This document shows positions 14,713-24,082 of a DNA stretch of 38,184 nucleotides, piece by piece; positions within the stretch are counted from its first letter, which is position 1; each line of letters opens with the position of its first letter. This DNA is from a virus. The notes under the pieces are model-generated. The model saw nothing but the letters and a program-made list of their open reading frames with translations. It had not been told where the DNA came from and searched no databases. A program made the position numbers and the translations under genes. The stretch lies in the IMG/VR virus record IMGVR_UViG_3300013117_000152, positions 1 through 38,184 of that record; one strand, given 5' to 3'.

Positions 14713-15626
14713 GATATTTGACTATATGTGGCACTCGCCCAGAAATAATTAAACTTTGTGATTGGGAAGATGAGATTATTTTTACGGGACAGCATTTTAG
14801 CTATGATATGGGGGAGAAATTTTTATTAAACAAGAAATCAACCAGGGTTCACTTTTTACCTACAGATATAGACCATTCAAATATTGGTGTTCTTACCCAA
14901 CAGCTTGAAGAGAAATTAGTTTTGTTAGGTAGTGATATAATTATAGTTCACGGGGATACCCGTTCAACATTAGCAGGTGCCAGGGCAGCGCATAAATTAA
15001 AGATGTGTCTTGCCCATATTGAATCAGGAGTTAGGTGTTTTCGTGATACTGTTGAAGAGACATATAGAAAAGAAATAGACCAACTAGCGAACTACAATTT
15101 TTGTCCTGTGCCGAATGCAGTTGAACATCTTAAAAAGGAAGGCATAACCGAAGGCGTATATTTCACGGGAGATATTCTCTACGATAGATTTTTAGAAAAC
15201 AGGGAATGTTGGGATTTTGTATTTGTTACTATTCATAGGCAAGAAAATATAGAAAATAAGGATAAATTGAAACAGCTCATTGACAGTTTGAAAGATTATG
15301 GTTATATAATTTTTCCGCTTCATCCCCATACAAGGGAGTGCCTTGAGAAATTTAAAATAGACCTGCCACGCAATGTGGTTGAGATGCCCCCCCTGGGTTA
15401 CGAAGAAACCCTCCGTTACATCAAAGACGCAAAATTGATATTAACGGATTCTGGTGGTATCCAAAGAGAAGCCTACTGGTCGGGCACTCCCTGTAAAGTA
15501 GCACGTGAATCTACTGAGTGGGGTTATTATACGGGTGCTTTTGGCAATGGAAAAGCAGGAGATAAAATAAAAGAAATTTTAGATAACAGGAAACCATATA
15601 GAAAGGTGGAAGGTGGTTATGCCTAA
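14709..15626 (+). CDS. UDP-N-acetylglucosamine 2-epimerase (WecB-like), 305 aa
   Basis: Family motifs in order: [44 protein letters not shown], and [17 protein letters not shown]. WecB-type enzymes interconvert UDP-GlcNAc and UDP-ManNAc. At 305 aa it is shorter than the usual ~370, mainly by trimmed loops between the two GT-B-like lobes, while the active-site motifs are kept. It overlaps the preceding gene by 4 bases and the next by 8. Confidence 0.9.
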   Translation: MRYLTICGTRPEIIKLCDWEDEIIFTGQHFSYDMGEKFLLNKKSTRVHFLPTDIDHSNIGVLTQQLEEKLVLLGSDIIIVHGDTRSTLAGARAAHKLKMCLAHIESGVRCFRDTVEETYRKEIDQLANYNFCPVPNAVEHLKKEGITEGVYFTGDILYDRFLENRECWDFVFVTIHRQENIENKDKLKQLIDSLKDYGYIIFPLHPHTRECLEKFKIDLPRNVVEMPPLGYEETLRYIKDAKLILTDSGGIQREAYWSGTPCKVARESTEWGYYTGAFGNGKAGDKIKEILDNRKPYRKVEGGYA

Positions 15627-17196
15627 GATTTCGTTGGTAATGCCGATTTATCGCACAGAACGATTTTTAGAAAAAGCTATTGAAAGTATATTAGACCAAG
15701 ATTATAAAGATTGGGAATTAATTTGCGTATCAGATGGTTATTCACGTAAAGCCTCATTGATAATTAAAACCTTTAACGATCCACGTATTAAGCATATTAA
15801 TATTTCTCACGGAGGGGCGTGTAAGGCAAGAAACGAAGGGGCAAAAGTAGCTGCGGGTAAATATATATCTTTTTTTTCTTCTGATTTTAGAGCAATTCCT
15901 GGAATGTTGAGAAAATGGGTTGATACTTTTCAGGAACATCCAGAAGCAGATTTTATTTATGGCGGATATATGTTTCCTAATAGGCAGATATATCCTTCAG
16001 AAGAGTTTGATCCAAGACAATTAGAAGTTTATAACTATATAGATGGTGGGTTTCCATTAAAAAAAGAAATTTGGGAAAAATACCCTTGGGATGAAAAGAT
16101 AAAATCTCTCAACGATTGGGATTTTTGGTTGAGAATTGTTAAAGTGGGATATAGGGGATATTATCTTGGTAATTATTATTCATATATTGCAGAACCGCCC
16201 AGAACAGGCGGATTATCACACGACAGTTCACAGAATTGGATAGAAAGGGTAAAGCAAATAAGAGAGAATAATAATATTCCACAGAGGTCGATTGTAGTTG
16301 CTTCATTGGGAGCTCCGTTCTTTGGGAAGAACTTGGCAAAGTTTTTAGATGCAGATTTTATGCCCATGCCTTCGTTTAAACCTCACACATACAAGATGGT
16401 TTACTTATTGGGTTTTTATCCTAATTCAGCAGATAAACACGCAAGGGTATTTCTTAACTGCCAGAAAGACTGCAAGAAGGTTATCCATTGGTTAGGTTCT
16501 GATATTGCAGGACTAAAGAAATTATCTTGGGAAAGTTTGAATGCTTTAGGAAACACATTAAACCAAACTATGTCTATTATGTTTGCCGAATCAAAAGTTC
16601 AGCAGAGAGAATTGATTAAGATGGGAATAAAAACAGAAGTCCTGCCTCTATTAAGAGATATTAGTTCTTTTACAAGAAAACCAATGCCCAAGGATTTTGC
16701 TGTAGCTGTTTATTTACCTGGAGTAAATACGGATAACTACCATCCCATTCTTATTGAAAATATTACTAAGAATATGCCTGATGTTCAATTTTATCTTTAC
16801 GGAGATAGGGGAGTAAAGGAACAACAGGATTTTAAGAATGTTCATATTGTGGGTTGGAAAGATATAAATGAAATAATCGACAAAACCTCAATACTCCTGC
16901 GATATACGGTTCACGATGGATTGCCTACAGCACCTATGGAATTTTTGATGTCGGGAAGATATGTAGTCAGTAATGTTGATATGCCTTACATAGAAAAGAT
17001 AGATAGCAAAAAAGACGAAGAAGGCGTAAGGAAAATTATTATTGAGAAGATAAGACAGATAAAGAAGAAGATAAGAAAAAAACAATATCCTACAGATGAG
17101 GCAGTTCAGTATTATAAAGACTATCTCAATCCTAATAAAATCAAAAAAAGACTTCATTCAATAATCAATGGTGTTTATAGAAATAAATCCATTTGA
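15619..17196 (+). CDS. Two-domain glycosyltransferase (GT2 plus GT-B-like), 525 aa
   Basis: Residues ~3-215 form a family-2 glycosyltransferase (SLVMPIYRTERFLEKAIESI, later NDWDFWLRIV). Residues ~225-480 resemble a GT-B enzyme of the GT4 type, with a KVIHWLGSDI strand, an LPGVNTDNYHPILI segment, VQFYLYGDRG and HDGLPTAPMEFLMSGR, the usual nucleotide-sugar-binding end. The GT2 part has SSDF where a DxD metal motif is expected, so it may be weak or altered. The tail is Lys-rich. ATG 15619 has AAGGTGG just upstream. Confidence 0.82.
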   Translation: MPKISLVMPIYRTERFLEKAIESILDQDYKDWELICVSDGYSRKASLIIKTFNDPRIKHINISHGGACKARNEGAKVAAGKYISFFSSDFRAIPGMLRKWVDTFQEHPEADFIYGGYMFPNRQIYPSEEFDPRQLEVYNYIDGGFPLKKEIWEKYPWDEKIKSLNDWDFWLRIVKVGYRGYYLGNYYSYIAEPPRTGGLSHDSSQNWIERVKQIRENNNIPQRSIVVASLGAPFFGKNLAKFLDADFMPMPSFKPHTYKMVYLLGFYPNSADKHARVFLNCQKDCKKVIHWLGSDIAGLKKLSWESLNALGNTLNQTMSIMFAESKVQQRELIKMGIKTEVLPLLRDISSFTRKPMPKDFAVAVYLPGVNTDNYHPILIENITKNMPDVQFYLYGDRGVKEQQDFKNVHIVGWKDINEIIDKTSILLRYTVHDGLPTAPMEFLMSGRYVVSNVDMPYIEKIDSKKDEEGVRKIIIEKIRQIKKKIRKKQYPTDEAVQYYKDYLNPNKIKKRLHSIINGVYRNKSI

Positions 17197-17368
17197 TATA
17201 CATTTTGGCGATCCCCAATATGAAACTAATTGGAAATCTATTATTGAATTAGATTTTCCCTAGCAAATAAAGATATTCTTTCACGAAGGATTAAGGCGAT
17301 GGGATATTATGGGCATACAGGAAAGATATAATTATTATGGCATCCCAGAACATCTTATTAAATTGTGA
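17168..17368 (+). pseudogene. 66-codon ORF interrupted by one in-frame TAG
   Basis: From ATG 17168 (inside the previous gene) an open frame runs 31 codons to TAG at 17261-17263, then continues open for 34 codons to TGA at 17366-17368. That TGA overlaps the GTG start of the radical SAM gene by 4 bases (GTGA). Both halves have normal composition (GDPQYETNW... and FHEGLRRWDIMG...), which suggests one protein. It could be a recently inactivated gene, readthrough of an amber (the next codon is CAA), or two micropeptides. No family recognised. Confidence 0.45.
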
Positions 17369-18654
17369 AGATTTTATTCGTTTATCCCAATATAACCAGG
17401 CAAACAACTCCGCAAGTGGGGATAGCTTCATTAATTTCCGTTATTTTAAAAAAACACGATGTAAGACTTTTTGATTTAACTATTATAAAATCAGGTGGGG
17501 AAAAATCCGCCTTTTTAGAGAATCTTGAAACATTCCTTCCTGATTTAGTATTGGTTTCCTGCCGAAGCAACGAATGGGGATATGTAAAAAAAATCGTTGA
17601 ATGGTCTTATCCTATACCCGTAATTCTTGGAGGAATACACCCCACTATAAACACAGAAGAAGTTTTAGAACACGCTAAGATGGTAATAAGGGGTGAAAGT
17701 GAAGAAGCTCTTGAGGAATTGCTTGACAGGTTGGAAAGAGGAAGAGATATAGGCAGGATAAGAAATCTTTGGTTTAAAAGAAGGGGTAGGATTGTCAGGA
17801 ATGATGTAAGACCTCTTATACAGAATTTAGACGAGCTTCCTTTTCCTGAATGGAAAGCTTTTCCCAAAGACCATTTTTATAATTCCTACATTAAGTCGTT
17901 ATTTAAAGATATTAGATGCGTAGGGACATTTGAAACGACTAGGGGATGCCCTTATTTATGCTCATATTGTTGTAATGAATATTTACAAAAGATTTACAAG
18001 GGAAAAGGAACATATCACCGTAAAAAATCTCCTCAACGGGTTGTTAGTGAAATTAGGAGCTTTCGTAGCCTGTATCCTGATTGCAACTTTTTATATTTTG
18101 TTGATGATACTTTTATGGTTGAGGGAAATTGGCTCGAAGAGTTTAAGGATATTCACGACAAAACGCCATTTGTTTTTATGACACGACCAGAAATGGTTAC
18201 AAGAGAAAAAATGAGACTGGTTGCCGAGGCGGGTGGTAAGGCAGTTAGCATTGGGGTGGAAAGTGGAAATGAAAAATTCAGAAAAGAAATTCTTAACAGA
18301 AAGATGTCTCAGGAACAGATTATTGAAGCGTTTAAAATCGCAAAAGATTTTGGTCTTATGGTGTATTCATTCAACATGGTGGGTTTGCCCTATGAAACCA
18401 GAGAAGATATACTCGCTACAATAGAATTAAATAAAAAACTTAAACCAGATATAGCACAGTTTACCATATTTTTTCCTTTTAAGGGAACAAAGCTCTTTGA
18501 TATATGCACGAAAGAGGGTTATCTTGCTAGAGAATATCCTGAACTTTTTAACTATTACAATAAGTCCTTTTTAAATCATCCGAATTTTAAAGAAGGGGAA
18601 CTTGAAAAATGGGCAGAAAAAGCCGAAAGAATATTCAAAAAGAAAAAGAAATAA
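17365..18654 (+). CDS. B12-binding-domain radical SAM protein, 429 aa
   Basis: Residues ~1-140 form a cobalamin-binding-type Rossmann domain (ILFVYPNI ... VILGGIHPT). A radical SAM barrel follows with the 4Fe-4S motif C195-PYL-C199-SY-C202 and downstream FVDDTF and SIGVESGN segments. Such enzymes perform radical methylations or other modifications, often on sugars, lipids or peptides. In this cassette a sugar modification is likely but not shown. It starts with GTG 17365 overlapping the amber-interrupted ORF, and its end overlaps the next gene by 46 bases. Confidence 0.88.
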   Translation: MKILFVYPNITRQTTPQVGIASLISVILKKHDVRLFDLTIIKSGGEKSAFLENLETFLPDLVLVSCRSNEWGYVKKIVEWSYPIPVILGGIHPTINTEEVLEHAKMVIRGESEEALEELLDRLERGRDIGRIRNLWFKRRGRIVRNDVRPLIQNLDELPFPEWKAFPKDHFYNSYIKSLFKDIRCVGTFETTRGCPYLCSYCCNEYLQKIYKGKGTYHRKKSPQRVVSEIRSFRSLYPDCNFLYFVDDTFMVEGNWLEEFKDIHDKTPFVFMTRPEMVTREKMRLVAEAGGKAVSIGVESGNEKFRKEILNRKMSQEQIIEAFKIAKDFGLMVYSFNMVGLPYETREDILATIELNKKLKPDIAQFTIFFPFKGTKLFDICTKEGYLAREYPELFNYYNKSFLNHPNFKEGELEKWAEKAERIFKKKKK

Positions 18655-19322
18655 AAATCAGTTATGTTTTACCTACGTATAACAGAGTGGAATATTTGGG
18701 TGAATGTATTGCAACTTTATTAGAGCAGGATTTTAATTCCGAAGAATTTGAAATAATCATAGTCGATGATGGTTCTACTGACACTACAGAAGAATTGATG
18801 TGTTGGTTGTGTAGTCAACATAAAAATCTACACTATTACAAAAAGAAACACGCAGGAGTGGAAAGTGCTAGAAATTTTGGCAATAAGCTAGCTAGAGCAG
18901 AGATTATAGGTGTTTGTGATTCTGATGATTTATACCACCAAGACAGAACAAAAATAACATACAATTATTTTAAACAATATCCCAATGTAGATATTTTGAC
19001 TGGTTCATACATAGAGATAAATCATAGGGGATTACCTCTAAAAGTATATAAGGCAGAACCAATAAAGAAAAGAATGTTTTTTAAGGGTAGAATGACTTTT
19101 TTCTGCCACGATAATTGTGCTTATAAGAAAGAAAAGATTTTAAAGACGCCATACCGTAAAAATGGCAATCAGACAGATGATTGGAAGTTAATTCATGATT
19201 GGCTTAAAGCTAATTATAAGTTTGGCTACACAAAAAAAGAACTTTGTAAAGTCAGAACCCTGCGTAATGGCATAATGGGTGCAAGACGGGAAAGGATGGG
19301 AATAAGGCTTTCTTATGTCTAA
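18609..19322 (+). CDS. Family-2 glycosyltransferase, 237 aa
   Basis: A GT-A fold enzyme with SYVLPTYNRVEYL, IIIVDDGSTD and an intact metal-binding motif CDSDDLYH, followed by an FFCHDNCAYKK acceptor region and DDWKLIHDWL. It transfers a sugar from a nucleotide donor to a glycan, lipid or protein. AAGGGG about 11 bases before ATG 18609 supports a start inside the radical SAM gene. No membrane segment, so it acts in the cytoplasm. Overlaps the next gene by 8 bases. Confidence 0.88.
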   Translation: MGRKSRKNIQKEKEIKISYVLPTYNRVEYLGECIATLLEQDFNSEEFEIIIVDDGSTDTTEELMCWLCSQHKNLHYYKKKHAGVESARNFGNKLARAEIIGVCDSDDLYHQDRTKITYNYFKQYPNVDILTGSYIEINHRGLPLKVYKAEPIKKRMFFKGRMTFFCHDNCAYKKEKILKTPYRKNGNQTDDWKLIHDWLKANYKFGYTKKELCKVRTLRNGIMGARRERMGIRLSYV

Positions 19323-20409
19323 TCAATTTAAGATTCTTTTTATGCCTACAGCTAATGCGGGGGTAACCTGGCAGAGAATGTTTTTATTCTTTCAGCAATT
19401 TAAGAAAGATAAAACTCTTTCGCCTGCAATGGATAGCTTTGATCCTAACAGAAGTATGCCTTACGAGTGGCAATTTGATAAATTCAGAAGCACAATGCTT
19501 GAACTTCAGATAGAAAAGCTTGTGGGTATGGCTGATGTGGTAGTTATTGGGTATGTAATTTGCGATTATGGCATTGCTCTTATTAAAGGATTGAAAATGC
19601 TCTTTCCTAAAAAACCTATTCTTATGGAGATAGATGACTACTGTTTTCAATTAAATGATTATTCTCCAGCTTTTAATGTTTATAGAGCAGGTAAAGAAGC
19701 CTGTGATGGACTGGAAGAACAATTAAAAATTTCAGATGGTGTGATAGTTTCAACTCCATATTTGAAAGATTTATACGCTGACCACAACAAAAATATTAAA
19801 GTTATGAGGAATGGAGTTGATTTTAATATTTGGAATTTCCCCATAAAAGAAAAAAAGGGGAAGAAAATAAAAATAGGTTGGGCTGGTGCATATACACATT
19901 CTGAAGATGTAAGATATATTGAAAAAATTGTTTACAGGATACTTGACAAATATAAAAATGTGGAATTTTACTTTATGGGAGGAGCACCTGATTTTTTTAT
20001 TAAAAAACATCCCCAAATAAAATGTCATAATGCCTGGTCTAACCCCTACAATTACCCAGAGGCTTTATACAAAAAGAATTTTGACATAGGATTAGCCCCC
20101 TTGCTTGACAATAATTTTAATAGGGCAAAGAGCAATTTAAGATGGCTTGAATATTCGGCTTTAAAAATACCTACAATAGCAAGTAATGTGGAGGATTTTA
20201 AGAGGACTATTGAAGAAGATGATACTGGTTATTTATGTTCAGAACCAGAAGAATGGTTTTATAAATTATGTATGCTTATTGAAAACGGTGAAAAAAGGAA
20301 ACAAATAGGTGAAAATGCCTATAGAGAGGTAAAGAAAAATTTTAATATGGAAATTTTAGCAAAAGAATATAGCGATTATCTCAAGGGAGTTTACGATGAC
20401 TTTAAGTGA
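19315..20409 (+). CDS. GT-B glycosyltransferase (GT4-like), 364 aa
   Basis: The C-terminal lobe shows the GT4-type signatures IGWAGAYTHSEDV, VEFYFMGG, IGLAPLLDNNFNRAKSNLRWLEYSA and ASNVEDF, with the usual acidic donor-binding region replaced by the N-R-x-K-S-N segment common in surface-glycan transferases. Last gene of the cassette. Its end overlaps the tail-adaptor gene by 14 bases, so the sugar genes and the virion genes are in one translational chain. Confidence 0.88.
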   Translation: MSNQFKILFMPTANAGVTWQRMFLFFQQFKKDKTLSPAMDSFDPNRSMPYEWQFDKFRSTMLELQIEKLVGMADVVVIGYVICDYGIALIKGLKMLFPKKPILMEIDDYCFQLNDYSPAFNVYRAGKEACDGLEEQLKISDGVIVSTPYLKDLYADHNKNIKVMRNGVDFNIWNFPIKEKKGKKIKIGWAGAYTHSEDVRYIEKIVYRILDKYKNVEFYFMGGAPDFFIKKHPQIKCHNAWSNPYNYPEALYKKNFDIGLAPLLDNNFNRAKSNLRWLEYSALKIPTIASNVEDFKRTIEEDDTGYLCSEPEEWFYKLCMLIENGEKRKQIGENAYREVKKNFNMEILAKEYSDYLKGVYDDFK

Positions 20410-21085
20410 AATTAGAACAAGAATTAGACTGATGATGCCAGAGGCAGATACCACGGTTATAAATAATCAGGATTTAGATATTTTGATTAACGATGCTGTA
20501 ATGGATATAACTTCAAAGACGGAGTGTATCCAAAATTATGCAGACCAAACTGTAACTGCTGATACTCAGGAATATTCTAAGCCAACAGACGCTATTAGCA
20601 TTACTGCTGTTTATTATGGAGGCTCTGGCAACTGGGAGAAACTACCCAGGGTTACTATGGATTTTCTTTCTAATGAGGTAGATGAAGATTGGTTTGATGA
20701 TACTGGAACAATCTATGCTTATTTTATCAGAAGGGATAAAATAGGTCTTTATCAAATACCCACATCTAGCGAAGCGGGAACTGATTATTTAAGGGTGTAT
20801 TATGTGGAACAACCTGATACTTTATCTGACAATGGAGATGTTCCATTTAATAGTTTGAATCATTTAAAATCTTATCACGAATTGATTATTCTCTATGTGA
20901 TTTATCATCTTAAGCAAATAGTTGGTAAATGGCAACAATCGGATTATATAGAGAAAAATTACCTCGCCAAGACAGTTAATATGAAGGTTGAACTTAACAG
21001 GATGGAAGATTTTCAACAAGTTATCCGACCCTACCATAAGGGAGCCGGAGGAAGTTCACTCAAGCAGAATCCCTTAGACCAATAA
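20396..21085 (+). CDS. Head-to-tail adaptor (tail tubular protein A-like), 229 aa
   Basis: An N-terminal helix bundle (SEIRTRIRLMMPEADTT, LINDAVMDITSKT) followed by beta segments and a helical RLYHLKQIVGKW-type end matches phage neck or connector proteins that bind beneath the portal. Position before the nozzle gene is as in T7-like and N4-gp56-type podoviruses. AAGGGAG lies upstream of ATG 20396, inside the last glycosyltransferase gene. Confidence 0.78.
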   Translation: MTLSEIRTRIRLMMPEADTTVINNQDLDILINDAVMDITSKTECIQNYADQTVTADTQEYSKPTDAISITAVYYGGSGNWEKLPRVTMDFLSNEVDEDWFDDTGTIYAYFIRRDKIGLYQIPTSSEAGTDYLRVYYVEQPDTLSDNGDVPFNSLNHLKSYHELIILYVIYHLKQIVGKWQQSDYIEKNYLAKTVNMKVELNRMEDFQQVIRPYHKGAGGSSLKQNPLDQ

Positions 21086-21109
21086 GTAAATCAATAAGGA
21101 AAAATTAAA

Positions 21110-24070
21110 ATGTATGATACTTTTCAAGAAGAAGATGTTGCTTTAGCTATAGATGTATTTAAAGGACTAGATAAAAAAACACCTTCAGAGAATCTACCTA
21201 TAGGCGTATCTGATATATGCCAGAATTGGCGATTTGATGAAAAGGGTAATTTATCTCGTAGACCTGTCTATGCAAAATATAATGCAACGTCGTTAGGTGC
21301 TAATCCTATTAAATATTTAGATAGGATTTACATAGGAACAAATAAATATCTTTTAGCTGTCTATGATACCAATTTAAAAGTGGGGAATGATGCAGCGGGA
21401 ACATTCTCAAATCTAAAAACAGATTTAACTGCTGACCTCGATTATACAGGAGTAACTTTTAAAGATTTTCATTATCTGGCAAATGGAACTGACAATATTA
21501 TCAGGACAGATGGTGTTGATATAAAAGATGCGGGTTGTGAAGCCCCCGATACAGCTCCTTCCGCAGCCGAAGGTGTAGCAGGCACTATGGCAGCAGGCAC
21601 ATATAAATACAAAGTTACCTATGAATTTGATGGTTACCAAGAAGGAAATAGCCAATCAGGGGATTGTTCTGTAACAATAGGTGCAAGCAAAACCGTAGAT
21701 TTAACTGATATTCCTGTTGCTAATTTTGATTCTTATACGAAATTATTACTTCCACTTGAAGGGGCTGATGCAGCTACTACCACTACTGATGTTGGAGAAT
21801 TTCACGCTGCGACATTCAATGGCACAGCACAGATAGATACAGCACAGAAGAAATTTGGTTCTTCTTCGCTATTACTTGATGGAAATAGTGATTATTTGAC
21901 TTTTCCTGACCATGCTGATTGGAGTTTTGGAACAGGTGATTTCACCATAGATTTTTGGGCAAGATTTAATGATTTGACCAATAGACAGGCATTTGTTTGT
22001 CAAGACGATACTACAAATTATTGGCTTTTAGAGAAATATACCAGTGCCAATGGTAACAAATTAAGAATGATTTTTATTAATGAAAGCGGGGTTACTAAGG
22101 GCGATTATGTAATGACAAATAATTGGTCTGTTTCTGCGGATACCTGGTATCATCTTGCTTTTGTAAGAAATGGCTCAAATGCTTATATACTTATTGATGG
22201 CACGCCCCAAACCCTTACTGAAACTACTGCCTTTGGTTCTAATGATGTAGGAAATATAGCCGCTTCTTTATATGTCGGTTACTCTCCTGGATTAACGACA
22301 TATCTTAATGGATGGTTAGACGAAGTGAGGATTTCTAGAGATACAGCTCGTTGGACTGCCAATTTTACTGCGCCTACCACGCCCCATGCAGATGCTTTTG
22401 ATATAACAGGAAGAAAGATTTATAGAACAGAAGCGGATGGCACTACCTATTACTATTTAACTGAGTTGGCAGACAACACCACAACTGTATATAACGACGA
22501 TGACGTAGATGCCAATTTAGATACTACTATAACCGTTCCTACTGATAATGGGGCTCCTCCTGTTACAAAATATCTCAGGTTACATAAAGATAGGGTATTT
22601 TCGGCAGGGAATAGCACCAATAAATCAAGGGTATATTATTCCAAAATTTCAGGTATTATTGCTTATCCCGAAATATACCCAGCCAATAATTACATTCCTG
22701 TTTCACCAGATGATGGCGACGAAATAACTGGAATAGCTGTTGACCCTACAGGATATTTGTGTGTATTCAAAAAGAATACCATAAGGAAAATATTTACTGA
22801 TGGAGACCCTGATATATGGTCAGTATCCGAACCATTCAGTAAATATGGTTGTGTATCTCCTTATTCAATTAAAGAAACACCTGCTGGAATATTATATCTT
22901 GCTATTGATGGTTGGCGACTTTTTGACGGACAAAATTCAAGACTATTATCAAATAGCGATAGAGTAAACAAAATTACCACAGATGAAATAATGCTTTCTA
23001 GGCATGATAAATGCAAGGGACATTATCACGACCACATCTGTTATCTTGCATATACAGATAGAGCTTCCAATGTTACTTATAACAATCGGGTTCTTTTGTA
23101 TGACACCCTGACAGACAATTTTTCAATCGAACATAAAAAGATAGATTCATTTTGCACCCTTTCTGGTTCTGATGATTGGGGGGAGATTTATTATGGAGAT
23201 AGCCAGAATGGATTTGTTTATAAAGAAGAAACTACTATAAGTGGTGAAGTATTCAGTAAATTATCCGAATTTAGACCAAGTGGAACACTCTCTAATTTGT
23301 TTGTTTTTGGAACTGAAGAAAGCCCTACTTTAGAATTGGGTGGTCGTTATACGCTAGACCGTATGACAGGAAGTTCTTTAGATGATTGGACTGGTTCTGC
23401 TTTGGATGATTTTCCTTCTGCCTATGCTCCTTCTGGAACTTATATATCACCAGTATTACAACTTAATGCGAGTAATCTTTACTATATGTATTGGAATGAA
23501 ACATTGGGTGATTATGGAGATGCAACTGTAGCTCTAAGGACATCTACTACTTCGGCAGGTTTATCTGGAACTTGGTCATCTGAATATAGTAATGCTTTAG
23601 GTTCAGATATTACAGGTGAAACAGCCCAAGATTGGCTTCAATTTAGAATTACCCTATCTTCATTTGATCCAAATAAAGATAGCACTCCGCAACTTTATGT
23701 AAAAAATGATTACTTATTCAAGTTAACTTATGGAGTAACGGGCACGGAAGTAGAAACAGCGATAGATTGCGATTGGAGAAGTGGCTACCTGCAATTTACT
23801 CCACAGGCAACGCCTGTTAGGTTGCGTAGATTTGAAATAGACCACGATGGTTCGGATGGATTATTAAGCTGTATTTGGGAATTGGATAATGAAAGTGTTT
23901 CAGGAATATTTACTGTGAATTTAGCTAATGACACCAAAACTTATAAATCACCCTTTCCTACAACTGCTTTTGGTAAAAGGGGAAGATTTAGACTTAAATA
24001 TAATGATATAGAAGATTTAACAATTAAAGCTGTGAATTTGCTATTAAGCCCACAGCCAGAAAGATATTAA
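21110..24070 (+). CDS. Tail nozzle (tail tubular protein B-like) with inserted LamG lectin domain, 986 aa
   Basis: The N- and C-terminal parts are beta-rich repeats like the beta-propeller tail nozzle of short-tailed phages (FKGLDKKTPSENLP start, GEIYYGDSQNGFVYKE blades). Residues ~205-427 form a LamG/concanavalin-like jelly roll: YTKLLLPLEG, GSSSLLLDGNSDYLTF, FTIDFWARF, WYHLAFVRNGSNAYILIDG, GWLDEVRISR. It splits a module that normally reads ...LTDIP-V... to ...TGRKIYRT. The nozzle conducts DNA, while the inserted domain probably binds host-surface or virion glycans. Confidence 0.82.
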   Translation: MYDTFQEEDVALAIDVFKGLDKKTPSENLPIGVSDICQNWRFDEKGNLSRRPVYAKYNATSLGANPIKYLDRIYIGTNKYLLAVYDTNLKVGNDAAGTFSNLKTDLTADLDYTGVTFKDFHYLANGTDNIIRTDGVDIKDAGCEAPDTAPSAAEGVAGTMAAGTYKYKVTYEFDGYQEGNSQSGDCSVTIGASKTVDLTDIPVANFDSYTKLLLPLEGADAATTTTDVGEFHAATFNGTAQIDTAQKKFGSSSLLLDGNSDYLTFPDHADWSFGTGDFTIDFWARFNDLTNRQAFVCQDDTTNYWLLEKYTSANGNKLRMIFINESGVTKGDYVMTNNWSVSADTWYHLAFVRNGSNAYILIDGTPQTLTETTAFGSNDVGNIAASLYVGYSPGLTTYLNGWLDEVRISRDTARWTANFTAPTTPHADAFDITGRKIYRTEADGTTYYYLTELADNTTTVYNDDDVDANLDTTITVPTDNGAPPVTKYLRLHKDRVFSAGNSTNKSRVYYSKISGIIAYPEIYPANNYIPVSPDDGDEITGIAVDPTGYLCVFKKNTIRKIFTDGDPDIWSVSEPFSKYGCVSPYSIKETPAGILYLAIDGWRLFDGQNSRLLSNSDRVNKITTDEIMLSRHDKCKGHYHDHICYLAYTDRASNVTYNNRVLLYDTLTDNFSIEHKKIDSFCTLSGSDDWGEIYYGDSQNGFVYKEETTISGEVFSKLSEFRPSGTLSNLFVFGTEESPTLELGGRYTLDRMTGSSLDDWTGSALDDFPSAYAPSGTYISPVLQLNASNLYYMYWNETLGDYGDATVALRTSTTSAGLSGTWSSEYSNALGSDITGETAQDWLQFRITLSSFDPNKDSTPQLYVKNDYLFKLTYGVTGTEVETAIDCDWRSGYLQFTPQATPVRLRRFEIDHDGSDGLLSCIWELDNESVSGIFTVNLANDTKTYKSPFPTTAFGKRGRFRLKYNDIEDLTIKAVNLLLSPQPERY

Positions 24071-24082
24071 AGGAGGAAACAA

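Noticed and set aside
14367-14795. Leftward 142-aa ORF opposite the acyltransferase gene
   Set aside because: It is the mirror of a clearly coding hexapeptide-repeat gene; its composition reflects the complementary repeats.
17261-17263. Genome-wide reassignment of TAG
   Set aside because: Several core genes, such as terL and the capsid gene, end in TAG at sensible positions, so TAG is a normal stop here.
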